DNA of 64,000 bases from Diphasiastrum complanatum (GCA_029204225.1 CM055097.1:34720804-34784803); one strand, 5' to 3'; shown: positions 20,511-33,867, numbered from the stretch's first letter. Notes: generated by a model from the sequence alone, not told the origin. Made by a program: numbers and translations.

Positions 20511-23500
20511 ATAGATTAAGTTTTGTAATGTTTCTTGTGATCAGGGGAGAGTTTCTAACAATTTTTGTAAAATGGCAGATGAAATACCTCATCATATGTT
20601 TGAATGTAGCATAGAAATAAAATATGCCTTCAAATTATTCTTGTTTAAAAACTGCAAGCCATTGGAAATTAACACTATGACAATGGTATCTCCACATTTT
20701 TCAATCCTCACAGTTTCATATGGCCTTTACAATTGTTGTGGAAAATGGAAACTTTTTTATGCTCTGTATGTGGCCTTTGTTTTAGCATAAATAGAAAAGC
20801 ATGTTGAATGTGTTTATAACGAAATGCGGAAGCTTAAGGCAAACTACATGGAATTACCAATTTCATCTTTCCATGCTTACTAGTTTATTGAAACTTTTGG
20901 ATCTTCAGTGTGTTAAATTTCATTTATGACCACCTCAAACATGGCATTATATTATGCTATGAGGACTTGTACATTTGACTTTGGAACTATGTGAAGGTTT
21001 CAATTTTTTCATCAGGAAACACGGGTGATGCCCCTCCTGGTCGTCATGTTTCTAGGCTGGTGTGGACCACATGCATTCAAGAAACTTCTCTTGTCGCACT
21101 GTTTTCAAATTGTTGAAAGTCATGTCATGGTACCCCTCCCTTTATAGAAGTTGTTTACGCTGAATAGATTCTGGAACCAGCGGTGGCTTTCGTTATGTTC
21201 ATACTATGGGGTTTCTGTATAGTTTCTCAATATCTTCTGTGCAGACTCCGGAGTATAGATTTTGTGTTTGCTTTGAGTTTGAGCAACTATTACATACAAG
21301 AAGTTCAATAAATGAACATTTTCTTGTATTCATAATTCAAAAGGAGGTCATTTACGCTTATAACTTGCTAGAGGTGTTCCAACAGTTTCTCGTTGTCAAA
21401 TATGTAATTGCTGTTTTTTACATTGGTTTGACACACATGGATTTGGGGAATCAAAACTATGCTCTTAAGAAGGATAAAAGAATAAAATAAACTTAGGGAT
21501 GTTTGGTAACACCCAGTGCATTACTACTTGCAATTGGATCTTTTGAAGAATGAGCCAAATCATTCTCTTGCAGGAAACATGGCTTTCTTATGGATTTTTT
21601 TGGAGTTTTGGAGGAAATATGAATTAAAGATCGATAATCTTTGGAGTCGTGATTGCATTTATCACCATAAACAGGATTGCGTACTCTCAATTCAATTTGT
21701 GAGCTGTATGGATGGAATGAGTTGTTTGATGCTATGTGTCAATGGTACATTGGCAATGCAGAACTTTGATGTCATTCAGTATGATATGAATGGATGTCAA
21801 GTTTTCTAGGAGTTGTAGGCAATTGATTCCTATATTTGACGTTATAAGAGCTGCATTGTGAGTGTGTTGGAAAGATGTCTTATATGATCTTTTACATAAA
21901 GGCAGATGTATCGCTTGAGTTCTATGGTTTCTTACATTTTCATTCAAGTTCTAGTCACCAAAAGCTCCATGGGTTGAATGCAAAAGGTTGCATGCGTTGA
22001 TTCAGTTCAATTCTTTTCTTACAGGCTTCTTTGCCAAAACTAGGTTCTCAAAATTAGCCAATGATAGGTTGTTATCCACTTTAGATTACTATTTATGATC
22101 TCTACTTTGTTATTTGGGTTTTGGCCACAACCAATAGAGGAATGATGTTTGCAGTCGACTCACAATACCTTTGACCCAAGTGGCTTGAATAACGTTCATG
22201 CTTGTGATATGACACATGCACCTATGTGACCATCCGTCGTGTGTTGTTTTTGGCACTAATATCTATGCCCATGTTGACAAAATCATCGGACATGCTTTGG
22301 GTCATGTTAGAGAAGAGTGGGCCTTAATGTTTCTACTCCTAAAAGAAATCATTGGTCTTCAATGAAAATGTATGCTTATAGCTTTTATGACCTTTGTGAT
22401 CGCCAAGTGGCCGTTGATGTTAATGTACTTTCTATGCCAATAGGTAACATTGAGTTATACGATTCATCAATTATCTCTATTTCAATCTAAACCCATCAAA
22501 TACTAAATACTTGGATCTTTCAATAATATGTCTCTCCACGTTTTCACCTACAACCATCTATTGATGTATCTTGCCCTTTTATAGCGGCCCTTGACGACGC
22601 TCACATGCTATGTATCCATAGCTCCAACTTAGAACCTATGCCATGGATTGACCTGGTAACTTTACATGGTTTAGAAAATCAATAAAGTAGATTATACAAA
22701 GCCTTGTATCTAACACCTTCAACTTCAAAGTGCCTCCTAACTTGTACACGAACTTGTATGTAAGAACATCGATTTTGAAACTCCCATAATCATGTTTTTT
22801 AAAGTTTCAATGGGTATGGATCTGTCACAAGGCTCTTGAGGACTCATTGGGACCTTTTTTTATTTCTCATCTCACTTTGCAAACCTAGGTAATGTTTGCA
22901 CAATTTGTATTGACAATCAGCTAGTTGGTCTCAACCCTACTTCAAATCAAAAGATAGTTCTTGTTGATGCATGTGATTGTAATTAATGGCAAGCTACAAT
23001 TGGAAAAACAAGGGCGTGCCGCATGATACAAAGCCTCACAGACCCTGCATTCTTTTAGGATTAACTTGGGCGTGTTTGCGTGTGATTATGGCTTATTTGG
23101 TATATAATACATCGATGGTTGTTCAAACCCAATAACATCACTCCATGAATCTCTAAGCATATGATTTATACGAATTTGTTGTAAATTGTTACTCCATGAA
23201 GCATGTAATGTATATGAATTTGTGTAAATGTAATCTTATTGATTAGGTGTATTTTGTTACTCCGAGGGGCATGAAAACAATTATGGACGTTTATATGACT
23301 CGATAAGTGTGATCTAATTGGCTTGTATACAAGGTTGTAGCCATAATTTGGTATAAAATTCATGATTTCGTCAATTGTCTTGGCTCTTGATTGGAAAAGC
23401 ACATGTTGATATTGAAGTTTCCTATGACGGTTGTTGTATGCATATTACACTAATGTGACAACCAACACTTACAACATACACAATACAGAAGTCACGTAGA

Positions 23501-24139
23501 TGTCTAAAGCATTCAATATCAATAAAGTAGAGCACATGATTATCCATTTTTTATGTAAAGCACCACATCTAGTGTTGCTCGTTTTATAAATGACTAAGAA
23601 AACTTTTTTTTTCTCTCCAGACTAACAAAACTTTTAAAAGCACACATAAGTGTACCCAAAAATGATAAGCTTGCATTGCATGGAACTTGTTAATCAATTA
23701 TGTGATGCGATTGTGATACAACGTTTCTTGTGAGAGAAGTATACTTTAGCTCATTAAATTGTAATTTGCATGAATATGGAGTTCATGCTCGTGTTCAACA
23801 TCTTACAAGGAAAAACTCTATAGTAGAAGGTGTAAGTTGTAAAAGTACCTACAAGTCTAGATAGGTCATCACTTATGAATAGAGTATCATCGAAACTATT
23901 ATTACCCAATACTTGATAGGTAGGAAACAAGCCACATCAAAGACCAAAAGTAGTGCCACCGAATGGTACACACAAGAATAAAGGTATTGCAACTGGAATC
24001 ATTATAGAGTTGCAATTATTAATTGGATGTTGCCTAGTGAAATTTTACAATCGCCAATTAATACGGTAAAGTGACACACATTTCTCCTACTAGGCACAGA
24101 AAATTATGTTTAAGCAATTTGGTACTCACTCTTGAAATC
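20511..24139. other. Long intergenic stretch without a recognised gene
   Basis: I looked for retrotransposon signatures and host motifs and found none. ORFs of 60-97 codons overlap on both strands (for example 21,206-21,490 and 21,516-21,809) but lack recognisable features. Parts just after 20,510 could be further eIF2 gamma intron sequence. Confidence 0.4.
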
Positions 24140-24470
24140 TAGTACTCATAGAGGTTATGTCCTCTTCAAGATATCCCTTAAGACATACATTTGGAACGTC
24201 CATTTGGAGCAAAGGCCACTTGTAATGTGAAGCAAGGGCAATGACTCTTTATGGTGACCATCTTTGCCACATGTCCAAAGGTTTCATCATAGTCAATCCC
24301 CTTGGATTGAGAATATTCCTTGGCAAATAGTCTTGTTTTGAGGCTCAATAAGTTTCCAAGTACCATTCTCAAGCAATACATCATACTCACACTTTATTGC
24401 ATCCACTACCCTTTGGTTGCTAAAGCTTCATTCACACTTGAAGCAACACCATCAAAGTAGCGAAAAGGGC
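24140..24470 (-). pseudogene. Copia RT relic, N-terminal part
   Basis: Minus-strand frames read NGTWKLIEPQ, then FAKEYSQSKGIDYDETFGHV and AKMVTIK, then near 24,160-24,230 (another frame) ALASHYKWPLLQMDV and GYLEED, the first catalytic-Asp block of Copia RT. Frame changes separate these pieces. It ends near the TG microsatellite. No LTR is attached. Confidence 0.7.
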
Positions 24471-24557
24471 CAGGCAAATGATACCATCCTCAACTGCTCT
24501 GGCATTGCCTTGGGCATTGTTAAGAATTGAAATATTAAGTGCTACTTGCTATCTAAG

Positions 24558-25120
<563 letters not shown>

Positions 25121-25520
25121 CGATGTATTATGTGACTAAGCGAGTCACTAAAGTTGAAATCCACTATGCAGGCACTGAGAAGGAGACCCTAACAATGATT
25201 TATGCAATAAACAAGTTTTTTTCATTTTTTGCTAGGTTATAATATTGGAACATCACCCATTGGTCTATTGAGTCAACAAAACTTAACTATTAGTAATTGG
25301 TGGATGTTGTTATTACAAAACTATTGCACTTTAAAACCACAATGAAACATGTTACATCAAATGTCATGACCTTGTACTAGAAAGAAAGATGCCATTGAAG
25401 ATGAATTGTCAAATCGACAACTATTTCGAGTGGAGAGTAAGTTCCACACAGAAATCAATCCATACCTCAGCAATTGGACATTTCTTGATTTCACACCGAA
25501 GGATGACACCTTGTGACGTG
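25121..25520 (+). pseudogene. Ty3/Gypsy RNase H relic
   Basis: The plus strand reads YVTKRVTKVEIHYAGTEKET, then LTMIYAINKF, matching the Gypsy RNase H phrase in which a lysine-rich strand leads to TEKE-LA-VYA--KFR. Degraded continuations follow in shifting frames, equivalent to the family's HHPLVYLVNKP and WMLLLQ segments (about 25,245-25,330) and to ADALSR (DELSNRQLF near 25,395-25,425). In an active element this domain removes the RNA strand during reverse transcription. Stops make it non-functional. It is the only Gypsy-type signal I found among many Copia ones. Confidence 0.6.
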
Positions 25521-25786
25521 CCCATAAGGGCACACAACAAGTTACCCAAGGTGACAGTCTCATTGTACGAGACAAGATGCCAAGAGTTGCCATCTCTATG
25601 GATGGGCGATTTTAGAGCGTCGTCACTTGATTGTGTCCTTAATTTGGTCGACTTCAACAATGGGAATTTGTGTGCTTGGAAAGGGCATCTTTCATGTTTG
25701 ATTCGCTATGGAGAAGTTTGCTTTTTGTTCCTCTTCAATTTTGACATCGTTGGATAGAGAACTAGGCATATAGCCCCTAAAACCCT

Positions 25787-25869
25787 CGTTTCTTAGGAAC
25801 AGCTCACCGTTTCTTAGAAATAGAACATCCATTTCTAAGAAGTGGTACCGTACTCATTCCTAAGAAACG
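25787..25869. repeat. Two-part foldback (13-bp and 11-bp stems)
   Basis: CGTTTCTTAGGAA (25,787-25,799) pairs exactly with 25,857-25,869, and inside it TTCTTAGAAAT (25,811-25,821) pairs exactly with 25,831-25,841 around a 9-base loop. The whole 83-base unit could fold as one interrupted hairpin. Related words such as TTCCTAAGGA occur again near 26,315-26,355, between the two repeat units described next. Confidence 0.8.
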
Positions 25870-25872
25870 AAC

Positions 25873-26762
25873 TTCTATGGACTGGGCACTAAAAGTGTAG
25901 GGCACTCAAAAAACAATCTAGTCAATGAGCCTCCAAAAGAATACAAATCCAATCCTTGTTGAAAATAGATCGTTGATTACAATGGAGATGCTATGCACAT
26001 GAAATGCAGGGTGCCAAAAACAAAGTGCTAAAATATTTCTGCTGACAAGTCCTTGAAAATTTTATTTTTTTGAAAAGGCTCACTGATTGTCAAAAAATCG
26101 TTGACATGGTTGTATTATGTGTCTATTGCTAGGACATGGCCATTGCCATTGCCACGCAATTGCCACAAATGCTATCACACGAGGCTCGATGGTCGAAAAA
26201 TATGCCTCGTGTTATGTGTATGGCTATATCTTGGACAAGTGCCAAATTCTTTTTGTTGTGAAATTGATAAAGTTTATGTTTCAGTTCCTAAAACCGTTCC
26301 TTAAGAGCGGAATGGTTGTTCCTAAGGAGCGCTACCATGCTCGTTCCTAAGGAAAATCCTTGGGAATGAGCTTGTATGAACTAGGCACTAAAAATGTAGG
26401 GCACTTGAAAAAGAATCCATTCAATAAACCCCAAAAATATGCAAAATAGTTTTCCAATCCTTGTTGAAAATAGATCTTTGATAACATTGGAGATGAGCAC
26501 ATAAAATGTAGGGTGCCAAAAATAGAGTGCTAAAATATTTCTACCAACAAGTGCTCCAAAAGGCTCACCAATTGTTGAAAAAATTGTTGGCATGGTTGTA
26601 CTATGTATCTCTTGCCATGCCGTGGCCATTGCTATTGCCACAAATGCTACCACCTGATTCTCAATGGGCAAAAAATAGGCTTCCTATCATGTGCGTGGCT
26701 ATATCCATGACAAACTGCCACATTCCTTTGTTGTGAAATTAATAGAGTTTATGTTTCATGTT
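25873..26762. repeat. Tandem repeat, two units of about 490 bp
   Basis: Unit 1 runs from about 25,873 and unit 2 from about 26,365. Both start near TGGGCACTAAAA/TAGGCACTAAAA-TGTAGGGCAC and continue with TTGTTGAAAATAGATC, GGGTGCCAAAAA, GTGCTAAAATATTTCT and TGGCCATTGC. The units differ by many substitutions and indels, so the duplication is not recent. No coding content recognised. Confidence 0.75.
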
Positions 26763-27474
26763 CTTTGATGTAAATTGATGGGCCATCACTGACTATTTGG
26801 CAACATGTAAATGGTCTACTCTAATTTGATTCGCTTCATTAAATTCTGGGAAACAGTCAATAAAAACCATTTCGCATTCCAAATTGCATTTGCAATGAAG
26901 AGAATGATGATAGACTCTATAACAGAGATTATGAGAATTTTAATATAAACTTGTAAGGAAAATGGAAGGGAGTTGGTTGATTGTCAAAGCCCTAAATTGT
27001 TAAAGTTTCTAATCTTTGGAGTAGAGTTAATTTGCTCAAGATGGGTGCTTGAAAAATCTGGCAAACAAATCATGGAAATTTTTTTCCTCCTGTCAATAAA
27101 TGAGCCCAAAAAGATGCTTTAATAAGATTCTATCAATTTTTTGATGTGGAGGAGTAGTGCATGGAATGATGTGGATCCTGACACAGCATGCGGAAGATGA
27201 GAAGAGGGTTTACTACAGAAACAATAAGCACACCTTTTTGCAAACACTAGATACTCACTGTTGTTCACACATGGTGGGGCATATGGTGGTCACACTTGCA
27301 TCTGAAGAGGCTTGTTGTTTGCCGCACAAAATTTCTCAACTTATCAAGTGTGATGGAACTAGAGCACATATTTCTTATCAACAAAAAGAGAAGGAATAGG
27401 TTGTCAGCTAGGAAATGTGAGCCTTCTGTCTATTGTAGCATCAACTGTGTGTTGAGGTGGGGCAGGCAATAGCA
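26763..27474. other. Intergenic stretch
   Basis: No gene or repeat recognised. Confidence 0.4.
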
Positions 27475-27705
27475 GTAGTACCAGTGAGACTTGCATCCAC
27501 ATGTAGGGGCAGTTATGAGTCTTTGGGTCTTACTATCCTGGAACTTAAAATTGTAATTAAGTTCTTTTGGATTGCAGCAACAAGTACCATTTACAGTGGC
27601 ATCAACATGTAGGGGCATTGACATTTATTATTTTGATTGTCTCAAAATACTCTTTGGGTCTTAGTATCTTGAATTTAATTACAATCAAGCTCTTTTTCTG
27701 CGAAT
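27475..27705. repeat. Imperfect tandem pair of about 115 bp
   Basis: Both units contain GCATC-ACATGTAGGGGCA, CTTTGGGTCTTA-TATC and, at their ends, AATTA---TCAAGCTCTTTT or AATTAAGTTCTTTT. Confidence 0.55.
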
Positions 27706-28651
27706 TTGTTTAGCTTTTGAAATGTTGACCTTAAAAATGCACAGAACCTTTGTTTTAGCTAGTTGAAAATCCACCTGCAGTCACACAATCTAGTGGAAGA
27801 AGAATGTAAAACTATGGTCTACTAAGATTCTAATGAATTAGTCGAGTTTTGGCATTTGTATTTGAATTGTGGCTGGTTCATTGCACAAACATGAAGGTTA
27901 CAAGTTTAGTTTCTAACAGTGAGAGGTGCTTTTAGAAATGTCAAATGGTAGATTATTTGAGGTTGCATTCAGTTCTGCTAAATTGAATCATTGCTGATTT
28001 ATAATTCTACAGTTCATACTTTTAAGGTTGACCCCTGAAATTCTTGGCCTCATCATTGTGGTTGAATTTCTGGTTCTATGATTCACAATCTCACTTTTTT
28101 CAGAGACGACTATAAAGGAAAAAGAGCGTGAAACTGATGCCTTTTTGTGTTATCTAACTTGAAATTAGTTTTTCAGGTTCAAATACAGGAACCTGCAGTT
28201 GTAAACTCAGAAGCAGTCACGTGATTTCAGCTATGCAGGCTGCCTCTTTGAAGGCTTGCATGGACACTGCGATCTGGTTGCGGTTGCTTTTAGTAGAACT
28301 TGTTATTCATTTGTACAAAACTTAAATGTACAGTCTCTAAAACCTTGACAGTAGTTGACTTGCGATTAACACACATGTTAACATCAACATTGTTTTTGGA
28401 GCTCATTATATTTCAAAAACCATTCATTTGTGAACCAATACTTTACACGTGTCCCACTCTAACAAGTATTTCATAACAAGCATTCCATAAAGCAAAATGT
28501 TAAAAGTATGTTACAAATCATGCACATCTTATTTAAATTTTTGTCACTCATAAGACCAGCACATTTAATTACAATGATACAATTTTCCAATGATGTCTTG
28601 CTAAGGTTTGGGATCTTTACTAAATACAAGATAACTCCATCTCCCTCTAGA
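27706..28651. other. Intergenic stretch
   Basis: No gene recognised. Near 28,160-28,220 a TTTTTCAG followed by an open stretch resembles a 3' splice site and exon start, but nothing supports it further. Confidence 0.35.
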
Positions 28652-29598
28652 TTACAAAGGTAGATTGAAACACTCTTGGATTCGAAAGAGATCCAAAGAA
28701 TAATTGGCCAAAGCTCCATTTGGGATGGCCGGTAAGCCTACAAAAACGCTATTAGATGGACAGTCGATTCGATAAAGAGGGAAATTGAGCACGTTGCAAG
28801 GGGGATCATTTGCTACTCCTCCACAAACTCCACCCCATCCTGCATGGTTTATCCAACTTGTCACCGTAGAATAAAGAGGTGCGGACCCAAATGAGATAAT
28901 GGAGATTGGAAAATTCATTCCATTTGGTCCATTACAAGAGAAAAGAACGGCAACCATCGCTTGGGTACCATTCATCCTATACTCGTATCTCTTTAAAACT
29001 AAATAACATTGGATGGAGGAGTTTGGAGTTAAGTATTCATTTGATTTATTACAAAGATCCTTTAATCATTGCGCCACTCCCACTTCCAAGTAAATTGTGG
29101 GATCACTCCTTGTAGGAACAATTTGATTTGGTTGTCGAGGTATTCTAGGAGCTATAACGAAATCTACCGCATAAATGGTTCTTGGTCCCACTTTTTTGTC
29201 TAGGTTAATGAACATCCAAAGAAGATCATTCACATCTTGTCTTCCGATTTGTACTATTACATCCGAGGTACCCGCTCCATGTGGATCCGACGTCAACTCT
29301 TTAGCGATTATCATGCATCCACTAATTCACAAATTACACCTTGCCGCTCACTTTCATTCCATTTCGTATACTTGGGCAAGGTAACATGCTTGGCAAGTAT
29401 CAAAGAGGAGTCTAGCGAAGGATCTCGATCTTCTTCAACTACAAGCTTTGCCCGTCGCACAAGCTCATGCACTGCATTATACAAAGTTGAACCGGATATG
29501 TGAAGGCCTATGCTCCTACTACCATGGTAGACTTCAACATGCCCCGAAGAGTTGATGTTGCTTCCCTGGAAAACAGTCCACCTGTAACTCAATAACAT
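28652..29598 (-). pseudogene. Locus J2: unrecognised gene, broken
   Basis: Minus-strand coding begins near 29,598, with HGSRSIGLHISGSTLYNAVH and ELVRRAKLV, shared with J1 at 14.8 kb. It continues through the point where J1 has a splice donor, so this copy looks spliced or is a different gene structure. Near 29,311-29,314 the frame changes. The next frame (GRQDVNDLLWMFINLDKKV, then RTIYAVDFVIAPRIPRQPNQ) runs to a TGA at about 29,066, beyond which the same frame stays open to 28,652 (SCNGPNGMNFPISI, CGGVANDPPCNVLNF, six cysteines in the last 110 residues). Total length would be about 310 residues. I do not recognise the family. Confidence 0.5.
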
Positions 29599-29774
29599 AG
29601 CTCCATATCATCCAAGTATCCTCCCACAGATGTCATTAAATGTGAAAAATCCTAGTAATGAACAAAAAAAATATTGCTTCTCTCTCACTATAGGAATATA
29701 ACACATGACCTTACAATCGTTAACACTTATGAATCCACCAAAAAAATCTCAGACCATCTTCTACATCATACATC

Positions 29775-29935
29775 ATCGCTTAAGATGGGACTAGCTATGC
29801 TGAAAAGTGCAAAACATCAACTTGCATCGCATTATCTTGAAAGCGATTCCTATAAACTCAGAGCAAACGAACAAGAGAAATCAACTAACACTTTTGCACT
29901 ATACAATCATTAGGCCTCGTTCAGCTCTCATTAAT
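29775..29935 (-). repeat. Locus J2 upstream segment, shared with J1
   Basis: Reverse complement of 8355-8519 with scattered differences. On the minus strand it carries GATGTTTTGCACTTTTCAG, then CATAGCTAGTCCCATC, a likely 3' splice site conserved in both copies. It lies about 215 bases upstream of the shared exon, close to the roughly 190 bases left in J1 if element A is set aside. Confidence 0.6.
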
Positions 29936-30239
29936 GTTAGGAATTAATGTTTATTTGATACCCCTTAATGATAGTTTGGCCATGCCTACGTGCTATTTTA
30001 GGGGCCATTCTATTTATAGTAAATTTGCTTTTAAAAGCTTATGCATGTAGGTGGGTGCACTACAACTAAAGTAGGATCTATTTAGTACTTAGAAATCCAT
30101 CTTGGGACTTTACCCAATATAGGTAGTAATTATAGCAATTAGCTTTTGCTCTTTTGCTATTTACTTTAGGCTCTTAGCTTTTCTCATTGATTAGAGAATC
30201 TATTTAAGTAGGCTGGCACCTCGAGAGGAAAAATAGTGA
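29936..30239. other. Short intergenic stretch
   Basis: No feature recognised before the Copia integrase relic. Confidence 0.35.
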
Positions 30240-31434
30240 AGTAGTAGCTGAGGGCATACTTGTAGGGCGGTTGTACAAACTTCAATCAGGTGGTGGATCA
30301 TCATGCACGTGTTGCGGACATTGAATCATTGAGTAAGGTATGGCACGAGAGGTTTGGACATCTGAATTACAAAAGTCTACAAGTCTTGAGGAAATTTAAC
30401 ATGGTTACAGGTTTTCCTCAAGTCGTTTCTGATCACAAGGTTTGTGAAGGCTGTGTCTTAGGTCATATGAAGAAATTTTGCCTAGTACATTCAGGGCGAA
30501 AAATGTTCTAGAACTTGTTCATACAGATTTGTGTGGTCCTATGAGGACTCAATCTTATGGGGGAACAAGTTACCTTATGATGTTTGTGGATGATTATTCT
30601 AGAAAGACATGGATTTATTTTATGAAGAATAAGGGTGAAGCATTCAAATATTTCACATGGTTTAAGTCACAGGTGGAAAAAGAAACAGATAGACAAATTA
30701 AGATACTTCGCTCGGACAAAGTTGGGGAGTATCTTTCTACAGAATTTCAGGTGTTTTGCAAGGATCATAGTATAAAGAGACAATTTGCAAACACGGACAC
30801 GCCTCAACAAAATGGAGTTGCGGAAAGAAAGAACCGGTCTATAGTGAAAACTACGAGGAGTATACTCAAGAGTTAAAATGTTCCAAATATGTTTTGGGGT
30901 GAAGCAGTTAAAACGGCGGTTTATCTTTTGAATTGAAGTCCTACAAAGGTTGTAGAGAATCGATCTCCGGAGGAAGCTTACACGGGTTGAAAGCCAGATG
31001 TAAGTCATTTGAGAGTGTTTGGGAGTATTGCTTATTCTTACATACCTAAGGATTCCAAGAGCAAATTGGATTCTAAGGCGACCAAGTGTTTATTTCTTCA
31101 AGAGAAGGGATACAGTTTATATGACTTGGAGGGTAAGAAAATAATCATAAGTACGAATGTAGTCTTTGATGAGGAGGCAACTCATAAAGATACAAAGATA
31201 TATTTCGATAAGAATCAAGATGGAGGAATTCCTATATTATGTGACGAGTTATTAAAGGAACCTGAATCGACACATGTATCGCCTACGCCAATCCAAGAAC
31301 CTAGAGTGACTTTGGTTGAGATAGCATTTCGTTCCCGTTCCCTGGTTAACTATGCTCAAAAGTCGAAACTCCCAAGTCCCACTAATACATGTTGTCATAA
31401 TCCATACTACATAGTACATACGTTGATGCTTTGA
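30240..31434 (+). pseudogene. Copia integrase relic (C)
   Basis: In order on the plus strand: the pre-integrase His/Cys motif (WHERFGHLNY ... VCEGCVLG, 30,338-30,460), HTDLCGPMRTQSYGG with the first catalytic Asp (about 30,520), ILRSDKVGEY with the second (about 30,710), and NGVAERKNRS with the Glu (about 30,815). All three catalytic residues are present, but the frame changes once near 30,480. TAA, TGA and TGA stops follow at about 30,874, 30,934 and 30,988, in WGEAVKTAVYLLN and nearby. The C-terminal domain (HLRVFGSIAYSYIPKDSKSK) ends by 31,434. Gag, protease and RT are absent on both sides, and no LTR pair was found. Confidence 0.8.
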
Positions 31435-31690
31435 AACGGGAGGGGATGGGCGAAACGGTTAGAGCCTCTAGGGTTTACTTTTGGTGTGGATTTTATTTCT
31501 AGTCTTGTATTAAGGCAAACACAACTGCTTTTTTAGTATTTAGGCGATGTAGATTACAATGAATCAACAATTGGAACGATCAATCTTGTGTTCTGACTTG
31601 AGAGTTAGAACTCCCGAGTCCCACCTAATACTATTGTCATGATCCATACTACATACGTTGATGGTTTGAAACGGGAAAAAAATCGGCAAA
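31366..31690 (+). repeat. Direct repeat pair of about 80 bp
   Basis: 31,366-31,440 and 31,604-31,672 share AACTCCC-AGTCCCAC-TAATAC, CATGATCCATACTACATA and ACGTTGATG-TTTGAAACGGG. The first copy overlaps the end of the Copia C reading frame. Confidence 0.65.
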
Positions 31691-32930
31691 CCTCAAAAAT
31701 TGGTGAAACTGTTTTACCTTATGGTATCTAAAAGACATTGATAAAGCTTTCTTTCTCTCTCTCTCTTCACATGCTATACATGGAGTTTTTTTAACTGATG
31801 CTCTGACCCTAGACAAATGCTAACCCAAAAAGTGCAAAACATCAATGAAGGAGCACAAAATTTATAGAGCTTGTCCATGGTGATGTTTATGTTTATGTCC
31901 TAATCAATCATGGCATTAACTGCACACCACGATGTAAGGTGCACACAAAGCATTCAATCGGTTGTGAAGCCTTGAGTATTGACAGATGAAGATCGCCATG
32001 CCCTAATTAAACATGTGGCATCATAAAGGTCCCCTCTCACAATCACAGCATACAGCCTCCTTCAGGATACATGGCATACAAAGGCTACATGATGGCTCAG
32101 CATCGTTCTCTTTTTTGGCTACTCACTTTCTCCGCAGTTTTGGCACGGGTGCCCTTAGCTTAAACCCAAAAATTGGCATACAAATTTGAAGCCAGAAAAT
32201 TGGATCAAAAGGTTTTCATGTTAACCTAAAGCATCAAGCCGATGCACAACGAAAAGGATTAGAAATACAAGGAGCGGAGAATGCTTCAAATTAGATCAGG
32301 CATACAAACAACAACAAACTACGAGCAAAAAACAATATAAACTATGAAAAACTTCTTGGCTTCCTCTCTCACCATCTTCAAAGGCGCAATGGTAGATGCT
32401 CCAACAGTAGACGCTCTGCAGCAATTTCTCTGTCTCCGATCTCTGCCCAGCAAACGAAAACACCTTCATAGAGATCGGAAAAGTGTCCTATGACAGACAG
32501 CACGAAACAAACGCAGATGAGAATAAGGAGATCGCCCTGGCAGGAGCAGGGAAAAAGGAGCAGATCAGAAGAACTATATCAAAAACTAGCTAGGCAATTT
32601 TGTCCTCATTAGAATTGAATAGGAATTTTAAAGGCAAGTGAATTGTATGAGATATTGACAATTGAACCTTGTTTGTATAGTCATTGGAAGTTGGGCTTTT
32701 TAGGTGAAATGTTCCAAGATTTCAGCATAAGACTCCGAAGTTACATGCTTCGCTTTCATGTCATGCCATGTACAACAGTCGGCATGGAGCTAAGATTATT
32801 TTGCCTACGAACGAGTCTATGTAAAATGAAGGTTTTTGGCTACCAAATGAATGTTGCTTTCCATTGTTGATTCTAAAATATTTTTACATAGTCACGTTTG
32901 GTTTAAAGTTTTGCATTCCAAAACAAGCAA
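31691..32930. other. Intergenic stretch
   Basis: Contains a short TC run near 31,748. A locally less AT-rich part (about 32,350-32,570) carries no recognisable coding sequence. Confidence 0.4.
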
Positions 32931-33165
32931 ATAAAGAGATTTTGCTCTAAACTAGGATATTGCATGTTCTATGATATTTCATAGCAATTCCAAAATGACT
33001 CTTTTGTAGCCGATTCAGAATATGTTGACAATTGTTATTACCAAAAATAAATAGGTTTTGCTCTAAACTAGGATATTGCATGTTCTATGATATTCCATAA
33101 AAATTCCAAAATGACTCTTTTGTAACAAATTCTGAAATTTGATGACAATTGTTATAATTACCATA
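32931..33165. repeat. Tandem duplication, unit about 117 bp
   Basis: Both units contain TTTTGCTCTAAACTAGGATA, TTGCATGTTCTATGATATT, CAAAATGACTCTTTTGTA and TGACAATTGTTAT. The two differ by only a few bases in the core, so this duplication is younger than most repeats here. Confidence 0.8.
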
Positions 33166-33867
33166 GAGTGATGTGATGCAAACAAGCGTTCAAAAATAAT
33201 TGATTGGTTAGAAAAATGCTTTCAATGCCTAAGACTATACCTCAAAAGGTAATCTCGTATGACATGTCTTGACTTATATATATTTAATTTGGCATTATCA
33301 ATGAATTGGTCTATAATTGTGTATTCATCCAATAGAAGACATTGTAAAATGTTTTGACATTTTCTAGAAAAGGTTACTGATAGCAAGAATTAGTGGTTAG
33401 AACACCATCTTTCTAAGCATGCAAAAGTTGGTGCTTTGAGAGGCGGTGATTTTCCTCTCGAATGTAAACTAGGAGATTCGCCTTTCTCCTTAATGAATGA
33501 TGTGATATGATGTGTGAAAATGCCATTTGCAATTCGCCATGAAAAATGTCAAAGAAATTATATAAATAGATGTATGACCCACTCTATACTAATTGAGATC
33601 AAGTACTAAGGACTATCTAAACATGTTCGATACAGATGTATGATTCAAATGGCCTACTCTATACTGCCAAAGCAATGTTTTATTGACTAGAACAAGTATT
33701 CAATGCTTGAATTGTGTCAGAATAACAATGAATCAGTCTATATAAGTATTCATGTCTTTTTTCGAGTGCGAGGATCTTATTCTTCCTATAAACAATTCTG
33801 CACTGATCAGATTTAAATTCTACCTAGATTAGTAGTTATTTTTACTGATAATAGATTTGTTGAAAGC
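33166..33867. other. Intergenic stretch
   Basis: Nothing recognised. It could include further pol sequence of the minus-strand relic that follows, but no motif is visible. Confidence 0.35.
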
